Assembly (NCBI GenBank): GCA_050942875.1
Contig: JBMNOD010000072.1
Location: forward strand, 1-17,609
DNA from: JAAZAI01 sp050942875
GTDB taxonomy: Bacteria > Verrucomicrobiota > Kiritimatiellia > RFP12 > UBA3636
Length of the DNA stretch: 17,609 nt
Direction of reading: 5' to 3'
Made by a program: the position numbers and the translations under genes. The notes beneath the pieces were generated by a model that was not told the origin of the DNA, did no database searches, and worked only from the letters and a program-made list of their open reading frames with translations. Below, one piece after another: positions 1-7,714 of the stretch (position 1 is its first letter; each line of letters starts with the position of its first letter).

Positions 1-127
1 GCGTCGTCGTCGAACGCGGTTTCGACGAGGCGGTCGCGGAGGATGTCGGCGACGTGCAGGCAGTGTGCGGACGCTGCCGCGTCGCCCATGCGCTCGGCGA
101 GGCGGGCGGCGCTTTTGAGCGCCCAGT
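1..127. repeat. Exact 127-bp duplicate of an internal segment of the GH78-like gene
   Basis: Every base from 1 to 127 matches 1143-1269, including third codon positions. The match stops sharply: position 128 is 'a' where 1270 is 'g', and the sequences are unrelated after that. In the minus-strand frame the copy would encode about residues 424-466 of the rhamnosidase-like protein. It has no start codon on its upstream side (128 onward), so it is not a working gene in this window. It could be a recent partial gene duplication continuing to the left, or an assembly overlap. Confidence 0.95.
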
Positions 128-135
128 ATTTTTCA

Positions 136-152
136 GGGTCTGTCCCCTATTT
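136..152 (+). repeat. Dispersed intergenic repeat GGGTCTGTCCCCT, copy 1
   Basis: GGGTCTGTCCCCTATTT. All 17 bases recur at 17275-17291, and the 13-base core recurs at 10579-10591, all on the same strand and all between genes. It begins 9 bp after the end of the 127-bp duplication. The look is that of a REP-like element (short, dispersed, intergenic). No transposase is present in the window. Confidence 0.85.
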
Positions 153-342
153 CCCCCTATTTCCCCCGGGGTGGATGGGCGAGGCGTCCCGCGCCGGGGG
201 CGCGGACGAGTGGCGGCTCGCCGGGACGGCGTCGCCCCACCTTCCGAGGCACCGAGGCGCGCCTCGGCGAGTGGGCGCAGGTGGATGGGCGAGCCGCTTC
301 GTTTGCGTGGCGACAGGTTTGCGCACCGTCCGCCCTTCGGCC

Positions 343-548
343 GTTCACGTACCCGTTCCCAGCGAAGCGGTAAGCGTTCACGAAAAACGGAAACGGGAAC
401 GGCATCGGGATTCGGTTCCGTCGATGACGTCGGTTTTGCCGAATCCTACACGTTCACGTACCCAGCGAAGCGGTTCGCGTACACGTTCACGAACGACGTA
501 AACGAGAGGGACGCGAACGCGAACGGGTACGGGTACGGGTACGTGAAC
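343..548. repeat. Hexamer-phased degenerate minisatellite with inverted copies
   Basis: GTTCACGTACCC occurs at 343-354 and 452-463, both followed by AGCGAAGCGG (the first after an extra GTTCCC). Its reverse complement GGGTACGTGAAC is at 537-548. From 511 the sequence moves in 6-bp steps: ACGCGA twice, ACGGGT three times (523-540), then ACGTGA. Translation gives alternating Tyr/Gly/Asn/Val low-complexity strings, which explains the spurious open frames here. Confidence 0.8.
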
Positions 549-566
549 GTAATTCCATTCGCCCGC

Positions 567-582
567 GGAGACCGCGGTCTCC
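567..582. repeat. Perfect 16-bp palindrome downstream of the leftward operon
   Basis: GGAGACCGCGGTCTCC is a perfect palindrome 26 bp beyond the stop codon of the rhamnosidase-like gene. It could form a stable hairpin at the 3' end of the leftward transcript. No T-tract follows on the minus strand, so it is not called as a rho-independent terminator. Confidence 0.6.
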
Positions 583-607
583 AGCGGCTCTCAAAGATCG
601 ACAAAGT

Positions 608-2539
608 CTAGCGGACGGTGACCTGTCCCGATTGCGATTCGAGGAGGAGGGTGGAGGGGCCGGCGGGGATGGCGGCGCAGGCGTCGGGAAGGGGGGAGGC
701 GGGGGCGGCGTGGTGGGCGGCCCAGCCGTCGGCGGCGGGTTCGCAGCCGAAGGCGATGAGGGGGAGGAGGGCGGCGGGGGCGGAGCTCCAGGCGTGGCAG
801 AGGCTGCGGCCGAAGGGGCGGCCGTAGAAGGCGAGGGCCTCGGCTTCGGTCTCGCCTTCGCGGCAGGCTTCGTGGAAGGTCGTGGCGCCGCGTTTGAGCA
901 TGCCGCCCCAGATGCGGCGGATTTCGGCGATGGCGTGCGCGGACTGGCCGCCGCGATGGAGCGCGAGGCATTCGAGCGCGGCCATGTACGGGGTGCCGAC
1001 GGGGGGCAGCGGGCGGGTGGCGAGCTCGTTCGCGATGTGCGCCGACAGGTCGTCGGGGGCGAGCCCGGCGAGGACGGCGAGGAAGTTGGGGTGGCGGTGG
1101 AAGCCGGAAGCGGGGTCGCCGGGGGTCGCATGGAAGAGCCCGGCGTCGTCGTCGAACGCGGTTTCGACGAGGCGGTCGCGGAGGATGTCGGCGACGTGCA
1201 GGCAGTGTGCGGACGCTGCCGCGTCGCCCATGCGCTCGGCGAGGCGGGCGGCGCTTTTGAGCGCCCAGTGGAAGAGCATCTGGAGGGCGGTGCCTTTGGG
1301 GAGTTCGCACCAGTCGATGAAGCACCAGACGCCCTGGTCGGGGAGGAAGCCGCCGTGGGCGTCGGCGATCTGGAGGACGTCGTCGAGGATTTGGCGGATT
1401 TCGGCGTATTGGGCGTCGAGGAAGGGGCGGTCGGCGAAGAAGCGCTGGTACTGGTCGTGGCAGATGAAGTACCAGAGGGTGTAGTCGATGATGCCGTTGA
1501 GGTGCTGTTCCCGGATGCCGGCGCGGCCGAGGGCGGCGAGGGTGCGGCGGACGGGGACGGGGTCGGCGAAGACGTAGGCGTCGGCCATGAGGCTGATGGC
1601 GAGGTCGCCGAGCCAGGGGAGGCGGTCGCGCTTGATGCCGTCGAGCATGAGCGGGGCCATGCAGAGGCGCAGGGTGTAGGCGGCGCACATCCAGATGCGG
1701 TCGAGCTCGGGGTCGGCGTGGAAGGCGCCGCGGTACCGGGCCGGCGCGTAGAGCGCCCGGCAGGCGACGGCGGCCGGGGTCTTCGATTCGACGGCGGCGT
1801 AGCGGAAGGCGAGGGGGAGGACGGTGCTCCACCGGCCGGGGGCGGTCTGGACGAGCGCGGGGATCTGTTCGGCGAGGACGGGGTCGCGGTTCTCCATTTC
1901 GGCGATGGATTCGCCGACGTGGAGGCGCGGCTCGCTTTCCGAGGCGATGTCGAGGTGGGCGAGGACTTCGCAGCCGGCGTCGTAGCGTCCGGCGGCGAGG
2001 GGTTGCAGGGGGAGGCTGACGGCGGGCGGCTCGGTGGCGAACTGCGAGGCTTCGCGCGTGGCCGGGCTGTAGTGGATGCCGTCGGTCGAGGTTTCCCAGC
2101 CGTCGAGATCCGACTGGATGGCGGGGATTTCGGCGGCGGGGTCGTCGACGCTGATCTTCAATTGCAGCCAGCCGCCGTCGCCGAGGAGCATCGTGGCTTC
2201 GCGTCCGTCGCCGAAGAGGATGTCGATCGGCTGGCCTTCGAGGGTGGCCGAGAGGGCGCCGACGACGTTGACGTCGAGGAATTCCCGCTGGGTGAAGATG
2301 CGGAAGTAGACGGTGGCGGCGGGGGTGTGGAACGCGCCGGGGTAGTTGACGTTGAGCTTCAGCGCGTCGGCGTCGCGCCGGAGGCGGGCCAGCAGGAAGC
2401 ACTCGAATTCGGCGCGTCCGTAGAGCCATGTTTCGGGGTCGCCCGGGGGCGGCCACGGTTGCGTGGCTGTGTAGGCGGGATCGACCCGCGCATCGAACGA
2501 TTGCGCGTGGGCGGGGCTTGGGGCGTTTGGGCGGGGCAT
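608..2539 (-). CDS. Alpha-L-rhamnosidase-like glycosidase (GH78-type six-hairpin fold)
   Basis: Predicted inverting glycosidase removing terminal alpha-L-rhamnose from oligosaccharides or plant glycosides. The 643-aa product has N-terminal beta-sandwich-like sequence (about residues 20-260) followed by an (alpha/alpha)6-type domain. Family hallmarks seen: KRDRLPWLGD (residues 303-312), matching the GH78 'R-D/E-R-L-x-W-x-G-D' acid motif; ATTFHE ending in Glu557, matching the 'TTxWE' base motif; and SLCHAWSSAP near the C-terminus. By that alignment Asp305 sits where many characterised enzymes have Glu. No signal peptide is visible, so a cytoplasmic role on imported oligosaccharides is likely. 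The frame stays open upstream to 2806, but that part only shadows the secretin's Pro/Ala tail; ATG 2539 is chosen because it falls 16 nt after the secretin stop. No good Shine-Dalgarno site is visible. It ends the secretion operon by position, which may be incidental. Confidence 0.85.
   Translation of the reverse strand: MPRPNAPSPAHAQSFDARVDPAYTATQPWPPPGDPETWLYGRAEFECFLLARLRRDADALKLNVNYPGAFHTPAATVYFRIFTQREFLDVNVVGALSATLEGQPIDILFGDGREATMLLGDGGWLQLKISVDDPAAEIPAIQSDLDGWETSTDGIHYSPATREASQFATEPPAVSLPLQPLAAGRYDAGCEVLAHLDIASESEPRLHVGESIAEMENRDPVLAEQIPALVQTAPGRWSTVLPLAFRYAAVESKTPAAVACRALYAPARYRGAFHADPELDRIWMCAAYTLRLCMAPLMLDGIKRDRLPWLGDLAISLMADAYVFADPVPVRRTLAALGRAGIREQHLNGIIDYTLWYFICHDQYQRFFADRPFLDAQYAEIRQILDDVLQIADAHGGFLPDQGVWCFIDWCELPKGTALQMLFHWALKSAARLAERMGDAAASAHCLHVADILRDRLVETAFDDDAGLFHATPGDPASGFHRHPNFLAVLAGLAPDDLSAHIANELATRPLPPVGTPYMAALECLALHRGGQSAHAIAEIRRIWGGMLKRGATTFHEACREGETEAEALAFYGRPFGRSLCHAWSSAPAALLPLIAFGCEPAADGWAAHHAAPASPLPDACAAIPAGPSTLLLESQSGQVTVR
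1143..1269. repeat. Internal copy of the 127-bp duplication
   Basis: Identical to 1-127. It lies in the catalytic-domain region of the rhamnosidase-like gene, where the reading frame is continuous and the protein reads normally across both edges. This is therefore the parental copy. Confidence 0.95.
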
Positions 2540-2555
2540 GGGCGGAGACGCGGCG

Positions 2556-5390
2556 CTAGGGCCCCAGAATTTCCAGGATGCGCTGGTCGACGGCGGTGGC
2601 GGCCTCGGCGGGGGCCGCTGGAGCTGCCTCGGCGGGGGCCGCTGGAGCTGCCTCGGCGGGGGCCGCTGGAGCTGCCTCGGCGGGGGCCGCTGGAGCTGCC
2701 TCGGCGGGGGCACGCGGCGGGGACGCCGCGTCCACAGGCTCGGGCGCGGGGGTGGTGGCTGAAGGCGGCGTGTCAGGGGAAGCAGCTTCGGGGGCGGCGG
2801 GGGCACGCGGCGGGGACGCCGCGTCCACAGGCTCGGGCGCGGGGGCGGCGGGGGTTTCTTCGATGGGGATGTCGGAGAAGTGCGAGTAGCGGTAGCGGCT
2901 GCCTTGGCGGGCGCCGGGGGCGACTTCGGGCTCGATGCCGTGTTCCTCGTTGAGCTCGGTCAGGTGGCGCGTGAGCGGGTAGCGGGGCGGCATGATGGTG
3001 TTGCGTCCGCGTTCGATGATCTTGCGCTCCTCCCTTTCGGAGATCGGATCGGCGAGGCGGCTGTTGGACCAGCCGCTGCTCCAGATGCCGGCGGTGTCGA
3101 GCGACGCCTTGCGGCTGCGGGCCTCGTCTTCGATCTGCCCCGGGGTGTCGATGACGCGCGGGGTGAGGAAGATGACGATTTCATCGCGAACGTCGGTAAT
3201 GGCAGTTGAACGGAAGAACCAGCCGAGGAGCGGGATGTCGCCGAGGAGCGGGACTTTCGATTCCGAACGACTTTTGCCTTTTGCGGCGAGGCCGCCGAGG
3301 ACGACGGTCTGGCCGCTCTGGACGGCGACGTCGGATTCCATCATGCGCGTGTAGATGATGGGGAGATCTTTATTGCCAAGAGACTGGTAGCCAACGTGCT
3401 CCTGCCATTCCTGCACGATGGTGAGCACGATGTAGCCGCTTTTGTTGATCCGCGGCGTGACCTTGAGCTTGATGCCGACATCCTGGTTTTTAATGTTGTC
3501 GGTCGTTCTGCCGGATGTGTCGCCGTAATATGTCGTGCCTTCCGAGAAGTAAACGCGCTTGGTCGATTCGATGACCGCCTCCTTGTTGTCAAGCGTGGTG
3601 ATGATGGGACTGTTCATCATCGAAGCGCGGCTGTCGGTTTTGATGGCTTTCAAGATCACGTCTATATTGAAGTCAACAAGCGTGGCAAGGAACGTTGCGC
3701 CAGCGCCCATGCCCTTAAGCGATTCGGCGGTGGTGAATCCCAAGGGATTGCGTGGTTCAATTCCCTCAATTTTTTCCATGTCCTTGTTGCCGCCGCCTGC
3801 GGTGGCGAAAATCATCGCAGGGCCGTCGCCTTTATCGCTGGTGCCCGTCATCATCGCGCGCTGCACCCAGCTCACGCCTGTTTCTACTGTGTCATCAAAA
3901 GTCAAACTTATGATGGCCGTTTCGATGACGACCTGGGAGAGCATGATGTCCATGCTCTTGATGATGTCGCGGATGACGAGGAGGTCGCCGTAGTTGGCCA
4001 TGATGATGAGGGCGTTGGTGCGTTCGTCGGCGAGGATTTTGATGTTTTCGCTGTCGAGCTGGCCGATGCGGGTCTTGGCGTCGCCGGCGGCGGGGGCGCC
4101 GACGGATGCGGCGGGGCGTGCGCTGGCGGGCGATGCTGCATCGCCGTCGCGGCGGGCGGAGGGGCGCGCGTCGCTGTCGGAGGCCTTCTTGTTGCCGATG
4201 AGGTCGTTGAGGAGCGCGGCGGCGTCCTTGGCGACGGCGTGTTCGAGGCGGTGGACTTCGACGACGACTTCGGGCGCGGTGGGGACGTCGAGCTTTTCGA
4301 TGACCTTGTTGAAGAAGACCATGTTCTCGGGGCGCGTGATGATGATGAGCAGGTTGGTGCGTTCGTCGGCGATGATGCTGACCTTGCCGCGGATGATGCC
4401 GCGCTGGGCTTCGGCGACGAGGGCTTCGAAGGTCTCGGCGCCGCGGGGGGCGGGTTCGGGCTCGCGGCGGCCGGGGAGCGTGACGCCGGGGGGGAGGGTG
4501 CGGCGTTCGGTGCCGGGCGCGCCGGAGGAGCGCTCCTGCGGCATGGTGGTCTTTTTGCCGCTTTGGTCTTCCTGGGCGCTTTTGACGATTTCCTCGATGC
4601 GCGTCTTGATGTCCGCTGCCTTGGCGTAGCGGATCTGGATGAAGTTGGGCGTTTCGCGCTCGATGATGGGCTTGTCGACGTACTTGAGGACTTCGACGAT
4701 GCGGTTGACGGTGTCGGCGGAGTCGGTGATGAGGATGCTGTTGGAGCGTTCGATCGCCTGGATCTGGGCGCCGGTGCGGACGAAGCCGGTGATGATGCTC
4801 TGGGCTTCGGCGATGTCGATGTACTTCAGCTCGACCATCTGCGAGACGAACTGCCCGCGCTCCGGGTTGACGACGGCCTCGCCGGTCTCGGGATCGGAGA
4901 AGACGGTCTTGACGCCGTGCTTTCGGTATTCGGCGCTGGGGACGACGCGGAGGAATTTCTCGTCCTTGACTTCCAGGGCGATGCCGTTGAGGTTGAGGAC
5001 CTGTTCGATGGCCACGAGGTACTGGCTGTCGTCGAGGGGGGACTCGGCGATGGTGCGCAGGGTGACCTTGGTGTCCGGCGAGATGCCGGGCGCGAAGATC
5101 GGGGTGAGTCCGGTGCGCATGGCGTAGTCCATGATGACGAGGTAGACGGACGCGTCCTGGTAGTTGAGTGCGTTTTCGGATTCGTCGATGGGGATGGCGG
5201 GGATGGCTCCGCCGCCGGTCGCGGGGGCGGGCTGCGCGCCGGCCCGCGGGCCGGCGGGGGCTCCGGGGCGGCGGATGGCGGATGGCGTCGGCGCGGCGGG
5301 GCGGACTTGGGCGGGTGCGTCGAAGGCAATGGACGCGAGCAGCAAGAGAGCAACCGCGAGGGTTCTTGTGACGGGGGCGTTGATCTTCAT
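2556..5390 (-). CDS. gspD: Secretin of a type II secretion / type IV pilus system (GspD/PilQ family)
   Basis: Outer-membrane secretin forming the gated multimeric channel. The 944-aa product starts with a signal peptide (about residues 1-27), then a Pro/Ala linker, an N0-like domain (about 72-155), repeated secretin N-domains (three or more, each with an 'IxxDERTNxLII'-type strand) and the C-terminal secretin domain. The hallmark KVPLLGDIPLLGWFF lies near residues 706-722, followed by a strand ending IVIFLTPRVI. A long tail (about 840-944) is Pro/Ala-rich with direct repeats and no recognisable pilotin-binding domain. The start ATG overlaps the previous gene's stop (ATGA, 5387-5390) with AGGAA 8 nt upstream, so the genes are translationally coupled. 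Whether it serves protein secretion or pili cannot be decided here, since no ATPase or GspF gene is in the window. Confidence 0.93.
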   Translation of the reverse strand: MKINAPVTRTLAVALLLLASIAFDAPAQVRPAAPTPSAIRRPGAPAGPRAGAQPAPATGGGAIPAIPIDESENALNYQDASVYLVIMDYAMRTGLTPIFAPGISPDTKVTLRTIAESPLDDSQYLVAIEQVLNLNGIALEVKDEKFLRVVPSAEYRKHGVKTVFSDPETGEAVVNPERGQFVSQMVELKYIDIAEAQSIITGFVRTGAQIQAIERSNSILITDSADTVNRIVEVLKYVDKPIIERETPNFIQIRYAKAADIKTRIEEIVKSAQEDQSGKKTTMPQERSSGAPGTERRTLPPGVTLPGRREPEPAPRGAETFEALVAEAQRGIIRGKVSIIADERTNLLIIITRPENMVFFNKVIEKLDVPTAPEVVVEVHRLEHAVAKDAAALLNDLIGNKKASDSDARPSARRDGDAASPASARPAASVGAPAAGDAKTRIGQLDSENIKILADERTNALIIMANYGDLLVIRDIIKSMDIMLSQVVIETAIISLTFDDTVETGVSWVQRAMMTGTSDKGDGPAMIFATAGGGNKDMEKIEGIEPRNPLGFTTAESLKGMGAGATFLATLVDFNIDVILKAIKTDSRASMMNSPIITTLDNKEAVIESTKRVYFSEGTTYYGDTSGRTTDNIKNQDVGIKLKVTPRINKSGYIVLTIVQEWQEHVGYQSLGNKDLPIIYTRMMESDVAVQSGQTVVLGGLAAKGKSRSESKVPLLGDIPLLGWFFRSTAITDVRDEIVIFLTPRVIDTPGQIEDEARSRKASLDTAGIWSSGWSNSRLADPISEREERKIIERGRNTIMPPRYPLTRHLTELNEEHGIEPEVAPGARQGSRYRYSHFSDIPIEETPAAPAPEPVDAASPPRAPAAPEAASPDTPPSATTPAPEPVDAASPPRAPAEAAPAAPAEAAPAAPAEAAPAAPAEAAPAAPAEAATAVDQRILEILGP
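2602..2711. repeat. 24-bp tandem repeat, 4.6 copies, in the secretin tail
   Basis: Four perfect 24-bp units start at 2602, 2626, 2650 and 2674, followed by a 14-bp partial unit at 2698-2711. On the minus strand each encodes an Ala-Glu-Ala-Ala-Pro-Ala-Ala-Pro-type octapeptide in frame. The unit length is a multiple of three, so copy-number change would lengthen or shorten the tail without a frameshift. Confidence 0.92.
2702..2845. repeat. 51-bp direct repeat in the secretin tail
   Basis: 2702-2752 and 2795-2845 are identical and 93 bp apart (31 codons, in frame). Both encode the tail peptide EPVDAASPPRAPA. The first copy overlaps the partial last unit of the 24-bp array. Confidence 0.85.
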
Positions 5391-6196
5391 TTCGCGGGTT
5401 CCTGTGTTACGCCTTCAGATGGCGTGTTGGAAGAGATTAAAGGCTCTGCAGTGTCGGAGCCGGGCGTGGCGCCGGGCGCCGCTTTGGTGGCCTCGGCAGG
5501 CACCTCGGCTTCGGTGCTGGACAGCACGGGGGGTGTCCAGCCAGGACTCGTTTCCGGTGTTGGGGAAGGTGGCTCTGCAGATGGTGCGCTCTCGGCGGCG
5601 GGCTCTGGCGTGGGCGCCACGGGGACGGGCTCGGCGGGCGGGGGCGTAGCCTCGGCCGAGGCGGTGGGGGTGCCGCGCATGTAGGCGCAGTAGAGGACGA
5701 AGGAGCCCTTGAGGATGCCGGGGCGGTTGGGGAGCGGGGCGACGCGCATTTCGCGCATGTCGAGCATGGCGCCTTCGGACTGGATGGCGTGGACGAACCT
5801 GATGAAGGCTTCGAGCGTGGCCTCCCATTCCCGGACTTCGATCGGGAATTCGCAGACGTCGCTCATCACCGTTTCCTGCTTGGCGCTGCGGTTGCGGATC
5901 TTGACGCCGTACTGCTCGGCGGCGAGGTCCATGATGCTGAGCCAGTAGGTGTCGACTTGCTTGCCGTGTTCGAAGACGGGCATCTGGTCCTTGACGGCCT
6001 CGTAGCGCGCCGCCCAATCGGCGGCGGCGCCGATGAGCTCCCGTTGCATGCGGATTCGATCGGAGAGCGCGCTGGCGTTGGCGGACTTCGTCCGAATCGC
6101 CTCGACGCGGCTGCGGGCCTGGGTGCCGACAAGGCCGAAGGCGAGCACGAAGGCGGTGGCGGCCGCGAGCACTTTTTCGCGTTTCGTCAAGCTCAT
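5387..6196 (-). CDS. gspM: GspM/PilO-like inner-membrane assembly protein
   Basis: Predicted bitopic inner-membrane protein of the secretion or pilus assembly platform, normally pairing with GspL/PilN. The 269-aa product has a short basic cytoplasmic N-terminus, one membrane segment (about residues 8-25), a coiled stretch (about 30-70) and a PilO/GspM-like periplasmic domain to about residue 172. A Pro/Ala/Glu-rich tail of nearly 100 residues follows, longer than is usual for this family and similar in character to the neighbouring secretin's tail. The start ATG overlaps the stop of the GspL-like gene (ATGA at 6193-6196) and has GGAAGG 9 nt upstream; its stop overlaps the secretin start. The call rests on topology, gene order and weak similarity, since this family diverges strongly in sequence. 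Confidence 0.78.
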   Translation of the reverse strand: MSLTKREKVLAAATAFVLAFGLVGTQARSRVEAIRTKSANASALSDRIRMQRELIGAAADWAARYEAVKDQMPVFEHGKQVDTYWLSIMDLAAEQYGVKIRNRSAKQETVMSDVCEFPIEVREWEATLEAFIRFVHAIQSEGAMLDMREMRVAPLPNRPGILKGSFVLYCAYMRGTPTASAEATPPPAEPVPVAPTPEPAAESAPSAEPPSPTPETSPGWTPPVLSSTEAEVPAEATKAAPGATPGSDTAEPLISSNTPSEGVTQEPAK

Positions 6197-7593
6197 TGCA
6201 CGTTGCCTTCCAGCTCCTCGGATGTTTTGAAGTCGATGCTCAGCTCGAAGACGTTCACGCCGAGGTTTCGGTTGAGCGTGGGTCCTGAGACGAGCTTGTT
6301 GGAGGCGAAGATGGCGCTGCGCTTCAGGTTGTCCATGAAGTCGTAGACGATCGTCGACATGCCGGCGCGGCCTTCAATGGTGACTTGGCGCCGGGCGCCG
6401 TTGTAGCGAAACGCCGCGAGTTCGATTCCCGGGGGCATGGCGTTCGAGACTTCGAGCAGCGCTTCCATGGGGGAGAACGTGCGGTCGGAGTAGCGCCCGA
6501 TGATTCGGATGCGGGTGCGGATGTCGTTCACCTTCTCTTCGTCGGGTGCGAGGCGCTGGACTTCGGCGTCGAGCGCCTTGATGCGCTGGTCGAGGAGGAG
6601 CGGCCAGCCGAAGAGGTAGCCGGCGAACAGCGCCCAGACGGCGGCGGCGGCGATGACGCCGGTGCGGAAGGTCTTGCGGAATTTGCGTTCGGCGAGCCGC
6701 TCGCGCCAGTCGTCGGGGAAGAGGTCGAGCCGGCGGTCCTCCAGGGTGCGCAGGGCGACGCCGCGGGCGGGCGAGGGGAGGCGCGGCTTGGAAAGCGAAA
6801 CGACGGGGCAGCTGACCGCGGTCGCGGCCGCCGTCGCGGCGGCGCGCAGCGCGTCCTCGCCTGTGGCGACGACGAGGCGGCCCAGTGGGAGGGCGCCGTG
6901 TTCGCTGGCGGTCTGGATGAGCGCGATGCGGACGAGCCGGGTCAAATCCGTTTTCGAGGCGGTCTGCGCCTCGCCGGCGGCGCGGATGAGCATGGGGCGC
7001 CCACTGTCGACGATCATCAAGGTGATGGCGCCCCCTTCGTCGAGGAGGAGGATGTCTCGCGCGCCGGGGCTGGGCGCCGCTTCGAAGGAGTCGGCCAGGC
7101 TGCGGAGCAGCCCGAGCGCGGCGGCGTCGACGCGCTCGATTCGGGCGGGGTCGGCGCCTGTTGCGATCCGCGCGGTTTCCACGGCGCGCAGGGGCGCGGC
7201 GGCGCAGAGGACGAGCGCGGCGTCCTGCGTCTGCTCCAGGATCTCGAACGAAGCCACCATCTCTTCGATCGGGAACGGCGAATCCTTCTCGACCTGGTTT
7301 CGCGCCATGGCCCTGATTTCGTCGAGATCGGCCGAGGGAAGGTGGATGGAGCGGAAGATGAGGTCGCGCGTGGGCAGCGCGAGGGTGCAGGTGTCGGGCG
7401 TTTTCTCGGCGACGCGGCGCCCGAAGTCGGCGAGGGCGGCTTCGTAAGCCTCGGGCGCTTCGAATGCCGTTGGGCTTGGTGCGCCCGGGATGGCGCCGGC
7501 ATCGCCGGACGCGACGGCGTCCCGAGCACGGTCGAGCCGTGCCCAAGAGACTGACCTTCCGTCGAAGGCGATTCCAGTGGCGTTTTGCTTCAT
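6193..7593 (-). CDS. gspL: GspL-like protein (PilM-PilN fusion architecture)
   Basis: Predicted cytoplasmic/inner-membrane scaffold of the type II secretion or pilus platform. The 466-aa product has an actin-like PilM-type cytoplasmic half (about residues 1-290, with IAFDGRSVSWARL at the start and motifs such as LPSADLDEIRAMARNQVEKDSPFP), a basic linker, one membrane helix (about 312-333) and a PilN-like periplasmic part with a short coiled coil and a ferredoxin-like domain. In type IV pilus systems PilM and PilN are usually separate; the fused form is what GspL is. It is the first gene of a tightly overlapping trio (L-M-D). ATG 7593 is the best start, though no clear Shine-Dalgarno site precedes it. 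A good sigma-70-like promoter lies about 60 nt upstream. Confidence 0.85.
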   Translation of the reverse strand: MKQNATGIAFDGRSVSWARLDRARDAVASGDAGAIPGAPSPTAFEAPEAYEAALADFGRRVAEKTPDTCTLALPTRDLIFRSIHLPSADLDEIRAMARNQVEKDSPFPIEEMVASFEILEQTQDAALVLCAAAPLRAVETARIATGADPARIERVDAAALGLLRSLADSFEAAPSPGARDILLLDEGGAITLMIVDSGRPMLIRAAGEAQTASKTDLTRLVRIALIQTASEHGALPLGRLVVATGEDALRAAATAAATAVSCPVVSLSKPRLPSPARGVALRTLEDRRLDLFPDDWRERLAERKFRKTFRTGVIAAAAVWALFAGYLFGWPLLLDQRIKALDAEVQRLAPDEEKVNDIRTRIRIIGRYSDRTFSPMEALLEVSNAMPPGIELAAFRYNGARRQVTIEGRAGMSTIVYDFMDNLKRSAIFASNKLVSGPTLNRNLGVNVFELSIDFKTSEELEGNVQ

Positions 7594-7659
7594 GCAGGAT
7601 GTCTGGCGATTGGCCGGAGAGAAAAGGAGTGGAAATGGAAAAACTTTTTCAATCCGATC

Positions 7660-7688
7660 ATTATGCCAAAAATGGGCGCCAAAGACAA
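7660..7688 (-). promoter_or_regulatory. Sigma-70-like promoter for the gspL-gspM-gspD operon
   Basis: On the minus strand: -35 TTGTCT (7688-7683), a 17-bp spacer, then -10 CATAAT (7665-7660) preceded by TGG, an extended -10 feature. It sits in the only AT-richer stretch of the 121-nt gap between the pseudopilin and gspL, and predicts a 5' leader of about 60 nt. Confidence 0.5.
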
Positions 7689-7714
7689 TCCCATCCTTTT
7701 TTCATTCGGGCGAA

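Larger units (their letters stand above)
128..607. other. Gene-free repeat-rich region
   Basis: No convincing gene is seen here. Open frames in this stretch are Arg-, Pro- or Tyr/Asn-rich and arise from short-period repeats. Visible structure: a GGGTCTGTCCCCTATTT repeat (136-152) running into a second CCCCCTATTT; a direct repeat of GTGGATGGGCGAG at 171-183 and 281-293; a perfect 16-bp palindrome CCGAGGCGCGCCTCGG at 252-267; hexamer-phased repeats at 343-548; and a palindrome at 567-582. The motif CGACAAAG (599-606), lying just past the stop of the leftward gene, is the reverse complement of the CTTTGTCG motif repeated three times at 17331-17364. Confidence 0.75.

Noticed and set aside
43..501. 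Open frames at the left edge (152 and 185 codons)
   Set aside because: They run through the duplicated segment antisense to the gene, then into short-period repeats giving low-complexity peptides. No real coding signal.
591..2456. Minus-strand frame of 621 codons, Arg/Pro-rich
   Set aside because: It is a +1 shadow of the rhamnosidase-like gene; nearly half of its residues are Arg or Pro and no domain is recognisable.
2540..2806. N-terminal extension of the rhamnosidase-like frame (Pro/Arg/Gln repeats)
   Set aside because: It lies inside the secretin gene and is that gene's 24-bp repeat array read in another frame; ATG 2539 starts just after the secretin stop.
632..2953. Long plus-strand open frame of 773 codons, Gly/Glu-rich
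   Set aside because: It is antisense to the rhamnosidase-like and secretin genes, low in complexity, and caused by high GC at codon third positions. The same explains the long antisense frames at 3396-5684, 8449-10428, 10866-12569, 12666-14546 and 14574-15845.
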